A stretch of 64,000 nt of DNA from Erpobdella octoculata. Lineage: Eukaryota; Annelida; Clitellata; Hirudinida; Erpobdellidae. The first letter of the stretch is position 1, and each line of letters starts with the position of its first letter. Made by a program: the position numbers and the translations under genes. Of the stretch, positions 39,690 to 52,967 are shown in pieces. The stretch lies in NCBI GenBank assembly GCA_963978895.1, contig OZ022239.1, positions 13,697,774-13,761,773 of the forward strand. Reading direction: 5' to 3'. The notes under the pieces were generated by a model. The model was not told the DNA's origin and ran no database searches. It worked only from the letters and a program-made list of their open reading frames with translations.

Positions 39690-41700
39690 AGGAGCGATAG
39701 TACGGCTGAAATCGTAACGACAAAGACCTAACATTAAAATCTATATACATCGATTAAAAAACTAAATACCTTGTATCAACATGGTATCAACATTTTTCAA
39801 AGGTGCTTATTATTTAAAGTTTAAACATATTTAAAATTATATTTTTTATACATTATAAATTTTTTTTCATTGATTCAGATTGAGAATATCTAGCAAAATT
39901 AGGTAAGTATACCTAAACTAACAACTAATAATTTCGCTAAAATATTTTCTGCAAATTAAGCAATTTACCACTGCAAAAACTTTAAGTGTCGAACACACTT
40001 AAAGCCGCATTATAAAACAGTTTGTGTATATATCGCGTCAAATTTCAATTGCAAAAAACAATCGAAAACGTTGAAATGTTTTCTTAACTTGAGTTGGTTA
40101 CTTACTAGTAGGTACTAGCACTAATATCTACCTATTATTCATGCCTTTTACAGTAACATATGTACGCATCGACACACACTGTGTGTGCACAGGTAGCCGC
40201 TACCATCTCTCATCAAGAACACTTCTTCGGTGGGTGAACCCCTTCTCCCAATCTAAAACCAGCAAGCTAATAGAAATATGTAGCCAATCTAACGTGGATT
40301 AACTAAACATTCAAAACGATTTAATTCTTTACCATGAATAATAGCAAACAAAAAGATACTTAGGTACGGTGGTTGAATGAACAGGGGGGACTATCGTAGG
40401 CTGGGCTGGCTCCATAAACGTATCGCACGTGCACGACCGTATGCAATGCTGCCTGTCTGCTCTGTAGGAAGGAAGCCGTATTCCTAGGTGAGTCAGCAAT
40501 TCGTCATTCATTCATTCGTGACCATCCCTCTATTTTTATCTAACGGATTAATCGGCTATTTTTTCCTTTCTTTTTATTACGGGTGGAAACAAAAATTAAT
40601 AACCATGTTTGTAGAACCTGCAGGGATAGACATGGGACTACAAGAAAGTGGGTTAGGACGGCCTTCACCGTGCACGAAGCTGCGCGTACACGCGTCTTGC
40701 GTACGAATAAACAAGCCTGTGCAATCACCGGCTGTCAATGTCTCCAAATATAGAAAGCGCGTATGTCCAATAGATGACGCTAGAGTGGGGTCTGAATTAA
40801 TTATATAAATGTAGAAACTTAGTGCAAATGAAAAATTAGTTTCAGGTTGTTTGGCAATTTCCCTCGACGAAGACGATGGTGCTAAGCTCTTGAGTCACAT
40901 TTTTAATAGAGGTGAAGGGCTTGGGCCGTGGTCGCCCTGTCGAATTAAAATGTTTACGACCCACGACGAGCGCAGCGGCGTACGCGGGCGTGCCCATGTC
41001 TCTGGTATATAGACCTTCACTGAACGGCCTTCAAGCGGCACTCAATTTGGAGTTGTCCGGTGGTGTTTAATAGCGAGGTATGTACAGTGTGATTTTAGAT
41101 GTCTGCTCGCAGAAGTTGTAGGAAGTCGTTCTGATCGTTTACGTTTTGCTTCGAGCAAACTTTTTTGTGCGATGCCATAAAAAAGAGAACATTTGAATTT
41201 ATTTATTGTAAAGTTGTTTGTTAGCAGCTTCACAAGGATGTTTATATTCTTGAAGTAATTCGTGTTGTGGATTAAATGAAAGTATTGACGATGTCTTGAT
41301 GCCGTTTGATGCCTCAAATGGAGTTACAAGCTGTGGTGCTTTGGGATAATTTACCGGATACTATGGATTATAAGCCTTTCAGCGATAAATAACGTGACAG
41401 ATGGCATGGAACAGCTGAAGGTATCTACTATTATATATGAGGAAACTAATTATTTCATACAAACGTAGAACGTCCAATGTTAACGAAACGTTATTGCTGT
41501 AGTAAGTTTACACAATTTTTAAATGAATTATAATATTTTGTTTAGCAAAACATATTTCTGTATCACGATTAATTTTTTATAACCACAATGTCACAAAACT
41601 CTAAGCTTCCATCTAGAACTTGCACAACACAAAATCATTATTTGGCTTCCGACCATTAGCCAATATTTCTTTCATTCTCTTTTTGCTTCATTTTTTCCTT
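39690..41700. other. Region upstream of POMP, no gene assigned
   Basis: Contains the presumed POMP promoter (just right of 39668). The segments 40140-40800 and 40840-41060 are less AT-rich and CpG-containing, with a good donor-like CCTAGGTGAGTC at about 40482 and a TATA-like GGTATATAGACC at about 41003. None of the short frames (such as 40488-40808) shows a recognisable protein. A promoter or noncoding first exon of another gene is possible but unsupported. Confidence 0.35.
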
Positions 41701-41717
41701 TCTCCTTACTCTCTCAC

Positions 41718-41791
41718 ATACATTCGTACATACATACATACATACATACATACATACATACATACATACATACATACATACATACATACAT

Positions 41792-41822
<31 letters not shown>

Positions 41823-42098
41823 TATACATACATACATACATACATACATACATACATACATACATACATACATACATACATACATACATACATACATACA
41901 TACATACATACATACATACATACATACATACATACATACATACATACATACATACATACATACATACATACATACATACATACATACATACATACATACA
42001 TACATACATACATACATACATACATACATACATACATACATACATACATACATACATACATACATACATACATACACACACACACATACATACATACA
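41718..42098. repeat. (CATA)n microsatellite, about 380 bp
   Basis: Tetranucleotide tract interrupted by an (AC)n stretch at about 41808-41824 and another near 42075. It reads as HTYI or CMYV peptide in every frame, so those ORFs are artefacts. Confidence 0.95.
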
Positions 42099-42264
42099 AT
42101 ACATACATGCACGCTCGTGCATAAACACACACACCGATGTAAACTTTCTTCTCTGCAACCTTCCCTTCCATAAAAATGGCCACCTTGCTCAGCCCACCAG
42201 GAGGGCCAACGTTGGAATAATGGGAAAAGAATTTATTTGTTTGTATTAAATGAAGTATGCACAA

Positions 42265-42929
42265 GAGGAGTAAATGGTATTTGACACTATGAACTTCTCA
42301 TGCAAAAGTGGCATTTAAATTTGATTGAACAACTTTTAACATTAACAATTGAGCTACGTGGTTATTGCGATGATTTTTACTTGTCTCTTGAAATAAAAAA
42401 ATAAAAGAAATCAAATGTTATTTTCATTTGATAAATTAATCTGGTGCGCGTTTGCATGCATAAAGAAATGTTTGAATGCAAAAATGGTGTTTTATGGGGT
42501 TTCAGTGGCAGTATATCTGCATCTTCTCAGGTACATCGCAAACAAAATATTTAAATTCATTTGTATGTGTGGTCCTGGTGAAAAATTTTAATGCTGGTTG
42601 GTGATTTGGTTATATACGTCAGTTCTAGTTAAACTTAGTTCTATATTGTAATAGTCATTGTCGCGCAACTCTCCACTAGCCCTAGAGAGTGACACGAAGT
42701 CGAAAACTCTCCTCCATCTCCACCCCATCTCCATCAAGTTTTCCCCATTCCCATCGAGCTGGTCCACACTCCATCCCCACCTTGCCCCATCATTACTGCT
42801 TCTCTCCCCATCCGGTCCCAGCATCCAAAACAATAAATCTCATACAAAAAATCGTTTTAACATTTTTATTAATAAAGACATTAGAACAGTTCATACGGTT
42901 CAAATATATTGACACACACTTATTTATTA
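42265..42929. other. Non-genic stretch with a pyrimidine-rich block
   Basis: Bases 42655-42830 are C/T-rich (CATCTCCACCCCATCTCCAT). The minus-strand frame through it (42588-42833: WRRVFDFVSLSRASGELRDN) resembles coding sequence, perhaps the 3' end of a retroelement, but cannot be identified. Confidence 0.3.
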
Positions 42930-43490
42930 CTAGCGGGGGCACCCGTCGTTGCCCGGGGTTTTTAGAGGTTTACCTAATGCGTTTCTTTTTCGCTCCCGTT
43001 TCCTTCCCGCTTGCGCTATCGCTCCCGGTCGTTATCCGTTCCCTGTCGCTTTCCCGCTCATTTTTTCGCTCTCAGTTCCCCCTCCTAGATCCGATTCTAC
43101 ATACATACATTCATACGTACATACATACATACAGACATACATACATACATACATAGATACATACACACTCCCGCTCCCGGTCGTTATCTGTTCCCTGTCG
43201 CTTTCCCGCTCATTCTTTCGCTCTCAGTTCCCCCCTAGATCCGATTCTACATACATACAAACATTCATACGTACATACATACATACATACATACATACAT
43301 ACATACATACATACTTACATACATACATACATACATATATGCATACATACATACATACATTGATACATACACACTCCCGCTCGTTATCCGTTCCCTGTCG
43401 CTTTCCCGCTCATTTTTTCGTTCTCAGTTGCCCCCCCCCTAGATCCGATTCTACATACATACATACATACATACATACATACATACATTT
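42930..43490 (-). mobile_element. Helitron family 1 copy with internal tandem units
   Basis: The minus-strand 3' end is AACGACGGGTGCCCCCGCTAG (CTAG at 42930-42933), followed on that strand by T. Adjoining it is the conserved AAACCTCTAAAAACCCCGG-type hairpin. The G/C-rich module (plus strand CGGTCGTTATCCGTTCCCTG ... CTAGATCCGATTCTACATAC) occurs three times (about 43023, 43175, 43380), each followed by a CATA tract. The 5' TC end is not identifiable. Confidence 0.7.
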
Positions 43491-43685
43491 AAGAAACTTT
43501 CCAATCAATATGGAAAAATTAGGTTTTTATTATAAATTTTTTACTTTAAAAATCAAATATTGCTTTCCTTAAATAAACTAAAAACTGTTGGTTCATTTCT
43601 TTCAGAAAAGTTCAAACTTCTGAGTCTTTAACATTACACTTCTTAGGTTAATTTTGAGACTTCATTTCTATTTCTTGGGGGCAGT

Positions 43686-44494
43686 GTTGTTTCAGTTAGA
43701 GTATCAGTTAAAGTTAGTCAATTTAATATTTTTTAGTTAGTATTCCATTTAAAGTTAATTTTTTTCATTTTTTCCAGTTAATATTAGAGTTAATATTTTT
43801 TTAAGTTACTATTACAGTTAGTATAACAGTTATTAATATAACCCAGTACTGTGAGTACTGATATTACTAAGCAAACGCTGTCTCAGTTTCACTTCTTGTG
43901 CATCTGAATTCCATTCGTTTTTGCTAATAAAAGCAGGCAAAGTAGTCTGTGCGCTATTCTGGTTAACCGTGTTTCCTATATCATTTTCGATTAGTTTGCA
44001 CTTGGCCCTTAGCTTTTTGCAATTTGTCTCCAAAACCTCAAGTTCTTTTGCCACTTCCTTATGTCTATGACTTAGATGATTTACTTTTCAACAGAGCTCC
44101 GCAAGTTTCGACCACGTGAGCTTCCGAATCTTAACGCCAAACTCCATTTTCTTCTTTTGGGCCAGAATTTTGTTTTTAACATTGTTCATACGTCGTTAAA
44201 TGAAAATAAAGCGATGAAAAAGAAAATCATAATAGAGATAAAAGACACGAGTGGGTCCGGTTACCAAATATAAACAAAGAAATAAAATTTTGGCGCATTT
44301 CAGTATTGGATTTTCCGAAAACATTTTTTTTCAGTTTGTATTACAGTTACTACTTTTTTTTACTATTAGTATTACAATTAAAGTTAACATTATTTTTCAG
44401 TTAAAGTTTCAGTTAGTACTTAACTTAAATCTCTTTTTTCAGTTATTAGACCAAATTCAGTTAAAGTTACGCTTAACTGAAACTACGTCAGGGG
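43686..44494. mobile_element. hAT-like element with CAGTTA subterminal repeats
   Basis: CAGTGTTGTTTCAGTTAGAG at the left, and at the right TTAACTGAAACTACGTCAG, an approximate inverted repeat. TTAGTTA/AGTTAAAGTTA motifs are packed at both ends (43690-43840 and 44330-44480). A central minus-strand frame (43833-44054, MAKELEVLETNCKKLRAKCK) could be a transposase relic with coiled-coil character. No exact target duplication was found. Confidence 0.5.
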
Positions 44495-44549
44495 GACAAC
44501 TGAAAATTCAGAAAAGAATGCCCTCTTTTTTTTCTTTTTCTTGAACATT

Positions 44550-45380
44550 TATTGAGCACGAAACAAAACAATTAAGTACAACAATGAAGTTATAAATAAG
44601 GAAAAAAATCAAGTGCTCAAAAGGTTCATCCAAAGGGAATTACTTACCGCTAACTGGACGACCTATAAACGAAATTTAGATTTAAATACGAACCGAGACA
44701 GAGAAATAAAAGTTAACATACGTGTATAAGAGTAAACATAAGGATATATAAGTTAACATATTTGTATCGAAGTTAACATAAGTATATAGATATTGAAATT
44801 ATGAATCTAACTGTAATGCTTTTCAATGAGGAAATTGTTATCGGAATACTTTGCTCCCTCTAAATTGATGTCCCTGAACTTACAGCTTTTATTCATATTA
44901 CAAATAATTACTGTTTTAAGAACTTGTTGTCGAGCCGTCTAAACTTATTAGAAAAAAGGAAAGTTTTATTTTCAACTTTTTTGCTGGACCTGCTTGTGAA
45001 AGTTTAAATGTTTTTACCAATGCTTTTATTAACTCGTCGTCTCTGTTTGTTTCTCTGTCTGTTTCAAATCTTGCAATCAATCTTTGAGTCACTTCCTGAG
45101 AATAGATTTTTTCAAATTTTGCATACATGCTCAAAATAGAAGACAATGCAATATTCAATTATTAGTTTTACAATACGTCTATTAATTTAGTTAATTTTAA
45201 TTAATTTCGATATTTCGATATAATTCAGATATTTCGACTTTAATATAAAATAAAAGAGTAATATAAGAAAAATTTGATTGCAAAATTTGTGTTTTAATTA
45301 CATATAAAAGCATTGGGTTTTAAAAATTCGTTTTTAATTTACTTGTTTAAGATATTATTACAAACTTTTATTTGGGTTAC
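44550..45380. other. AT-rich stretch without a recognised gene
   Basis: A minus-strand frame at 44916-45158 is short and unrecognised. No element termini were seen. Confidence 0.4.
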
Positions 45381-45384
45381 AATC

Positions 45385-45600
45385 TCTGTTTGTGTGTGTG
45401 TGTGGCTTTCTCTGTACGCAAATCTTGCAAGTAAAATTTAACCAGCTTTTTGACTAGCTAGAAAGCTGAAACTTTCAGCATATGTTTATATTGGATGACA
45501 ATACATGATTCAATTAAGAAAAAAAGCAAGTTGGAGCGTAAGAGTGAGCGGAAACGGGAGAGCGAGTGGGAACGGGAAAGAGAGCGCAGCCTAAAGTTTG
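45385..45600. repeat. Repeat family R module plus Helitron-like tail
   Basis: GTGGCTTTCTCTGTACGCAA, ACTAGCTAGAAAGCTGAAAC and ATATTGGATGACAATACATG also occur at about 47970 and 48240-48400. The segment 45535-45600 (GAGCGGAAACGGGAGAGCG) is Helitron family 1-like without an end. Confidence 0.65.
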
Positions 45601-45933
45601 TCCAGGCTTAAGAGGCGTACATAAGATTTATTTTGTGGAGGAGGATTTTTTAAAGCCTTTCTAAACTTTGAAATTTTAAAATTTTTTAAACAATTTAGAT
45701 ATCAAAATTTTTAAATACAGGTAACTCATGTTCGAGTTTAAAAAAACAATATTTTATTCAAAACTCAGAAACGTATATAATTTCAAAATCTTAAAAAAAT
45801 ACTTTATCTTCTTGGTTTTTCATCTATTTTATCTAAATAATGCTGGTGTGAAAACGACTTCAATAAACAAAGCTAAAGAAACAAAGATACTAATAATTTT
45901 AAGCTTAAAAATCAAAAATCAAAATCTTGCATG

Positions 45934-46046
<113 letters not shown>

Positions 46047-46099
46047 GAAATAAAATTAAAATACAAACACAAACAATAAAAAGTATATGAATAGGAAGA

Positions 46100-47283
46100 A
46101 AATAAATAAATTAAGATGGTTCATAAAGTAACTTGTCTTTCTCAGAGATTTAATACAGTGCACAGCATGAATCAAGTTATTTTAAGATCAACATTCTATG
46201 GATAAAAGTTTTTCGGAGCAAACAACCAATTAAAAAATTAAATTTTGTTTATTGGAAGCAAATTTATTATATAAATAAACATCAATTGACTCACGCACAC
46301 ATATATAATTTTTAAAAAGATTTTGGGCGCTCCAAACTTCAAGAGGTTTTGGAACAACCACAGTCTGTATCACCGTATTGTCCTTTATTACAAATACACA
46401 AACCACCTAGTATTAATTATATATAAATGAAAATTGACCCTGCTGAAAGATGAAGGTCACCTCTAGCAAAATGGGGTTAAAAAATTTATTAACTTTGATT
46501 AATGGGACATTTAATCATTATATCGAAATGATGGATTTAAATGAAAATATTCATGGTAGAGATCCTCCCTTAGTTGACTTGTTTTGTTTCCAAGAATTGT
46601 TAGACTTTGCAGTAGCATCTGTTAATGAATGCATTTATACTTTACGTAGCTCTTATTTACAATCAAGAGAAGTTTCGTCGCTGACATACAACAATAAATG
46701 ACCTTCGTTGACCGCTTACTCTATGCAATGTGAAGTAAACAATTATTTAAATATTGTTAACAATTAATACAATCGTTAGTTTCTGAATGTTGTTTGAGAA
46801 TTGTTGAAAAAAAGTTCGAGATACCACGGAATTTTGGGACAAAAACAAAATATATTCTACACTTTTGATTAAAAATATATCTGTTAGCTGAGTACCACAC
46901 CTGTATAATTTAGATTGAGTATAATTTTTATTCTGTGGCATCCAAGGTCTCGCACAAAATTTTCATAAATGCTAATTAATTTAAAACATACAAATATTTT
47001 ATAAATGTTTTTTTTCTTGTTGTATAAGCAGTTTTTGACATGTTCTGACAACAAAATAACAATATCAATCATTACACTTTGAATTATTTTCAAACAATTT
47101 GTCTTTATATTCAGCATTTTCTGTAAAAGATTTGTCACTCTATCTCTGACTCTTCCTCTCTCCCCTTCTCTCTCTCATCCCTCTCTCTCCCTGTTTTTTC
47201 CCTCTCCTTCCAGCTTGTTTATACACTGTGGAATCATTTAACTTTGTCTTCAGTCATTCCCCCTATTTAACCACTTTTTAAAT
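46100..47283. other. Unassigned stretch with one unrecognised frame
   Basis: The frame 46450-46701 (MKVTSSKMGLKNLLTLINGT ... VDLFCFQELLDFAVASVNEC) has protein-like composition but no identified homology. It could be an exon or an element relic. A CT-rich tract (CTCTCTCTCATCCCTCTCTC) lies at 47150-47215. Nothing else is supported. Confidence 0.3.
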
Positions 47284-49060
47284 CCTTTATATTAACTTCG
47301 CCGTGTTTGCTTGTCTGCTCGAGAGCCTTACGTTGGAACCCTATACCACTAAAAAAACCAATCAAGTTGAAATTTGTTAGGCTTAGTTGTTGTTTTGGAC
47401 TTTACATTCTATTAATTTTTCAAATTGATTGAACAAAATATTAGTGTATTGTAGAATAAAATCAATAAAACCTTTGAAAATTTAAAAAAAAGTAAAATTT
47501 TTATGTAGAAAAACAAAACATTAATTTTTGATTTTTTTAAAAAAAGATATTTAACTTTGAATTTAAAAAAAATAATAAAATTTTTGTTTGTTCCATATTG
47601 ATTTGAAAAAGCTTATATTTTTAATCCTTACAATCGAATTGAACTTTAGTGGTTTTATTTGTTACTGCAGATTTCACATTCTATTAAATTTTTAGATCGA
47701 TTGGACAACTTTTAGTGAATTATAGAATAAAATTATTAAAAATTTTTAAAAATTTAAGAAATTACAAATTTTATGTAAAGAAACGAACTTTAATTTTTTA
47801 GTTTATTTAAAAAAAGCGACATTTAATTTTCAAATTAAAAATTTTTTTAACGAGCACAAAACCTCAAAGCATAAAAGCTATTTTTCAAAAAATAATGAAA
47901 CGTGATATTATTATTTAAAAAACCTAAATACTGAATTATAATGTTTTTATATTTATCTCTGTTTGTGTGGCTTTCTCTTTGCGCAAATATTGAAAGTAAA
48001 ATTTAACCAGCTTTTTGACTAGCTAGGAAGCTGAAACTTTCAGCATAGCTTTATATTGGAAGGTAATACATGATTCAATTAAAAAATATAAAAACTTAAT
48101 TTGAACATCTTTCGTATTTCGAATCGAGTGCATTTGAAATTAAAGTTTGTATTGAAAAACTCGTTTTTTCCTTTACTTGTCTTCAATATTGATTACAAAA
48201 TATCTCTGTTTGTGTGTTTGTGTATGTGTATGTGTGTGTGTGGCTTTCTCTCATGGAATTCTAGATATATAACACATGTTATATCTAGAAATCCATGCTT
48301 TCTCTGTACGCAAATCTTGCAAGTAAAATTTAACCAGCTTTTTGACTAGCTAAGATGCTGAAACTCTCAGCATAGCTTCATATTGGATGACAATACATGA
48401 ATCAATTAAACAAAATTTATTTGAATATCTTTTGTATTTCTAAATCAAGTGCATTTAAAATTAAAGTTTGTGTTACAAAATTTGTTTTTTCCTTCATTTG
48501 TTTTCAACATTGACTCGAAAATATCTTATATTTTCAATCTTCACAATCGGGTTGAAATTTGATAAGTTTATTTGCTGCTGCGGATTTTATATTCTATCAA
48601 ATTTTCTGATTGATTGGACAACATTTGAGTGAATTATAGAATAAAATCAATTAAAACTTTAAAAAAATTTTAAAAATAAAAAATTTTATGCAGAGAAACA
48701 ATCTTTAAATTTTAGTTTATTTAAAAAAGCAACATTTAAATCTCAAATTTAAAGGATTTTAATAAAAAATGTGTTTATTCCATATTGATTCAAAAACTTC
48801 TTAAGTTTTCAATCCTCACAACTTTACATATTAAGTATTTAGAAGACTTTGGTCAATGTTTTCATATTTTACAGACTTACTATCATCAAAAAATATTCTG
48901 CAAGCAATTTTTAGTCGCCGAATTAAAAAATTATAAAGGATTTAGAAACAAAAGTTTTTACGGTTTTTTTTATTTAAAAATTCATCCACTTATCTGTTTG
49001 TTTTTCAATCTATCTCAATTGTTTCAATCAGTTTGTCTGAGAAATTTTTAAAATTGGATA
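47284..49060 (-). repeat. Dispersed repeat family R, several inverted/tandem modules
   Basis: Begins TATTAACTTCGCCGTGTTTG, the complement of the family end seen at 24113 and 50438. The module with GTTGAAATTTGTTAGGCTTA, TACATTCTATTAATTTTTCA and GAATAAAATCAATAAAACCT repeats at about 47380, 47640 and 48545. The module with the small palindrome GCTGAAACTTTCAGC recurs at 48030 and, as a variant, 48357. Confidence 0.65.
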
Positions 49061-49439
49061 AAGTGGAAATGAAAAACTGGGTAGAAACTAATTAAAGTTT
49101 GTTTATTTGCGACGGTGAAAACAGATGAAAAGCATAAACTAAATTATTATTATTATTAAATGTAAATTTGTAATGCGCTTTTTTTAAAAAGTCACAAAAG
49201 CCCAAATGAATAATTCTTAAACACAATCAAGTTGGAGTGTATCTTCCTGAGCCAGTCTCTGCTTGTGGTGAATGATAACGTTTATATAAGTATAATAGAA
49301 GGCATTGTCATTGATGAAAATTCAATACACCAAATTTTAGCTCGATGACGTTGATTCTCTAAAACACAGACTCAATTATTATCATCACAAATATTTAAAT
49401 GCTTTTCATAATGTTTACAAATTCTTGTACTTCTACGAA

Positions 49440-49900
49440 CACATCGCGTAACTCCATTTTGTCAGGAGTTCACTCTTATGGCTCGTGCTAGGTTAGCCTT
49501 GAATATGAGAGCTTCACGGTTCGATTCACACTCGCTGCCTAGTAGCCCATGACATCGGAAAACTTAGCGGGTAAAATCAGAGGCGTAGCTAGGGTTTTCT
49601 GCACACAGAGACAAAACAAAAAATCTGCGCCTACATAACCTCTTTTGGTTTTTGCTCTAAAAAATCTGATGACCGGGGTTTAGTTGGAGCCGTAGGTACA
49701 GCAAAATAATAATAATATAAAACTTTTGTTCACTGAAAATGCGCCTCCAGCCCTGCGCCATGCGCCCGGTGACAACTGTCCCCCTGTCATCTCCCTTCTT
49801 CTCTGGGTAAAATCAATTTTCTCCGCAGGGCATGTAAAAGATCACCGCAGCTGAGCTCTGTAAGAGGCGCTCTATAAAGTACCACATTTAATTTCATGTA
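49440..49900 (+). repeat. tRNA-like SINE split by a hAT MITE
   Basis: An A-box-like TGGCTCGTGCTAGG (49480) and B-box-like GGTTCGATTCAC (49521) are followed, after the inserted MITE, by CATGTAAAAGATCACCGCAG and the tail GTAAGAGGCGCTCTATAAAG. Removing 49578-49805 plus one duplication copy gives a continuous SINE body. The family is not identified. Confidence 0.6.
49578..49805. mobile_element. Short hAT MITE (228 bp) within a SINE
   Basis: Ends CAGAGGCGTAGCTAGG and ...CTTCTCTG (short CAGAG/CTCTG inverted termini), with exact duplication GGTAAAAT at 49570-49577 and 49806-49813. The 8-bp duplication supports hAT. The TIR is very short. Confidence 0.7.
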
Positions 49901-50099
49901 AAAAATCCTTGGGGTGGGGGAACCCTGTCTCCACAAATGACGCCTTTAGTAGAATATTGTATTGTCATTGGGTTCAGTGCTATATTAAAAGTTTCAGAGC
50001 TGTAACTTGTCGGAAAATGGTCTAAAATTTGATTGCAAGATTTATCTGGACAGAAAAACAAACAGAGCCAAAAGCGAGTTAAGTAAAACGTTGTAATAA

Positions 50100-50930
50100 A
50101 AATATAAAACAATTTCGAATCAATATGGAAGAATCAAAATTTTTATTATAAGCTTTTGATTTTAAAAATTAAATATTGTTTTATTTAAATGTACTAAAAA
50201 AGATGGTTTATTTTTCTGAAGACAAGTGTAATGTTTTCAAATTTCAAATTTTTTAATTAATTTTATTTTATATCTTATTTAATTTTTTTCCAATCAATCT
50301 GAAAATTTAATAGAGTGCGTTGTCATTAACGACAGTTCCACTTACTAAATTTCAATTTTATTGGATGACTGGAATTAGGTTTTTAAAAGCTTCAAAGGAC
50401 ACGAACGCTTAAGCAATCAAGCAAGCAAACACGGTGAAGTTAATAGAAAGGATTTAAAAACAAATGAGCATTATAAAACAAAATTTTTAAACCAAATGGT
50501 TTTATTTTATTAAAACTCAAATTTTAAAATCAAATTATTTAAAAACTATTTTTGAAAAATTATTTGTTGAATATTACATTGTCATAAAGCAAGAGCAAAA
50601 TTTGAAAAAAGTATATCATCAAGAAGTGACTCAAAAATTGATAAGAAAATAGAAACAGATATTAGAAGTTCATAAAAGGCATTTAAAAAACAAGTGAACA
50701 ATTAAAAAAAAAGTTTTCAAACCAAATTCTTTATTGTTGTTAAAACTCAAATTTATAATAAATTGTCTTTGCATTATTATTTTTTTGGAATTTTTTTTGT
50801 TTGCAAAACTAATTATTGAATATAGCATTGTTTTCAAACAAAAGCATGTATACAAAATTGTAAGAAAATCTATCATCAAGAAGTGACTCAAAAATTGATT
50901 GGAAAATAGAAACAGAGATTAGAGGCGCTG
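50100..50930 (+). repeat. Dispersed repeat family R with tandem 3' units
   Basis: The first part matches 23775-24140. The last part is a roughly 230-260 bp unit present at about 50440-50665 and 50666-50930 (shared AAGAAGTGACTCAAAAATTG and AAAACTCAAATTT). A third unit starts beyond the SINE at 51141 (AAGTTAATAAAAA). Confidence 0.65.
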
Positions 50931-51140
50931 GTGGCAGAGCGGTAGAGCGCTCGCCTGTCGATCATTAGGTCGGCAGTTCAAGCCTCACCGGCGTCACCAG
51001 CGTAACTCCCTTAAGCAAGGAGTTCACTTGCATTGCTAAAGGGGTAGGCGCCTATAAATGGCTGCCTCTGCAAAGAACCCTTCAGTGGCTTTGAAGTCCT
51101 TTAGGATTTACGCCACTCTAAATATTGTCAAAAAAAAAAA
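50928..51140 (+). repeat. Full-length tRNA-derived SINE with poly(A)
   Basis: The head GGCGCTGGTGGCAGAGCGGT has an A box (TGGCAGAGCGGTAGAG) and a B-box-like GCAGTTCAAGCCTCA. The body contains CTCCCTTAAGCAAGGAGTTC. The tail ends in TACGCCACTCTAAATATTGTC and an A tract. It is inserted at the junction of tandem repeat-R units. Because of the body and poly(A), I call it a SINE rather than a tRNA gene. Confidence 0.75.
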
Positions 51141-51149
51141 AGAAGTTAA

Positions 51150-51965
51150 TAAAAATTTTTATAAAAAAGATCAAGTTATGATCCGCAACAAGGTTTTCGA
51201 TATTCCCTACAACGAATTTTGTTTTCACTAAAAAATTGAAAATAATTTTTTGTTAATTTTTTGGCATTTTTCCCCCCAAAACATTAGTTAATTAATTTTA
51301 GTGATAAATATTCGCAGATAGGAATCGAATTTTTTTTAGGAAATCGAATCGGTTTGGTAAAATGAAGTTCAAGTTTTGTTTGGAGAGAATTAGGGTTTCG
51401 GTTCGGTTTGTATGTGATTGTCTGAAAATGATACAGTATTTTCACGAGTTTCTGATTGTTTACTAAAAATTGTTTTTATGTTTTTTGCACAATGTTAATT
51501 GTTCATTCAATGAAAAAAATGAATTATATTTTTTGCTGTTTAACTCCTGTTTTCGAGAAAAAACAAGACACAAGAAATCCATTCATTATGTTCCTTCTCT
51601 TAAAACACAAAAAATTAAGGTAAAAAATACAAATTAATTTTTTGTTTAAATGAAAATGATGCAAACATATGGAAAACGTTGTAATGAGCAATCATACATT
51701 TATGAGAAAAATAAAAAACAGGTGTTTTTAAAGAAAATTATAATCACAAATTTTTTTCAATCAGAATGTTTTTGGTAGTAGATTATGATGTTGGTTTGGG
51801 TTGCGGTGCTAGTGGTGATGGTGATGATGATTCAGCACGATAATTTTGTTTTTTGTTCAACAGTGACCTCATAACCGCATAAATTGCTCATAAAATTAAT
51901 GCGCTTAGGAATATACAAATTATTGAAATTTGTTCCCGTTACCGCGGTCGGTATTACCGTGTCAC
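51150..51965. other. AT-rich stretch without a recognised gene
   Basis: No supported frame or terminus. A short GGTGATGGTGATGATGAT run lies near 51815. Confidence 0.45.
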
Positions 51966-51971
51966 TCTCTA

Positions 51972-52745
51972 ATACATACATACATACATACATACATACA
52001 TACATACATACATACATACATACATACATACATACATACATACATACATACATACATACATACATACATACATACATACATACATACATACATACATACA
52101 TACATACATACATACATACATACATACATACATACATACATACATACATACATACATACATACATACATACATACATACATACATACATACATACATACA
52201 TACATACATACATACATACATACATACATACATACATACATACATACATACATACATACATACATACATACATACATACATACATACATACATACATACA
52301 TACATACATACATACATACATTCATACATACATACATACATACATACATACATACATACATACATACATACATACATACATACATACATACATACATACA
52401 TACATACATACATACATACATACATACATACATACATACATACATACATACATACATACATACATACATACATACATACATACATACATACATACATACA
52501 TACATACATACATACATACATACATACATTCATACATACATACATACATACATACATACATACATACATACATACATACATACATACATACATACATACA
52601 TACATACATACATACATACATACATACATACATACATACATACATACATACATACATACATACATACATACATACATACATACATACATACATACATACA
52701 TACATACATACATACATACATACATACATACTTACATACATACAT
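51972..52745. repeat. (CATA)n microsatellite, about 770 bp
   Basis: Very long, nearly pure tract with single substitutions at about 52321, 52530 and 52732. All long frames here are repeat artefacts. Confidence 0.97.
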
Positions 52746-52967
52746 ATATACTTACATACATACATATATACATGCTTGCATAGTTGGAAACAAGGTTCAT
52801 TAATTTCTCCTCATGGGACATAATAAACCTTATGTTTGAGCATGAATCGTTTAATCTTGTTGATGACTTTAGAACTTTGATCTTGAGCTTTCAAGTTAGA
52901 AAACCTTTATAATGTATTTAAGACTATTCATTTACATCTTTGACTTGACCCCTATGAATGTCATTAC

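Noticed and set aside
40488..40808. 106-codon frame in the CpG-containing segment upstream of POMP
   Set aside because: No recognisable motif, and its composition changes within the frame. A promoter or noncoding exon is equally plausible.
41656..42264. Long CMYV/HTYI-type ORFs on both strands (also at 51832-52823)
   Set aside because: They are translations of the CATA tetranucleotide tracts. Any frame of a stop-free period is open.
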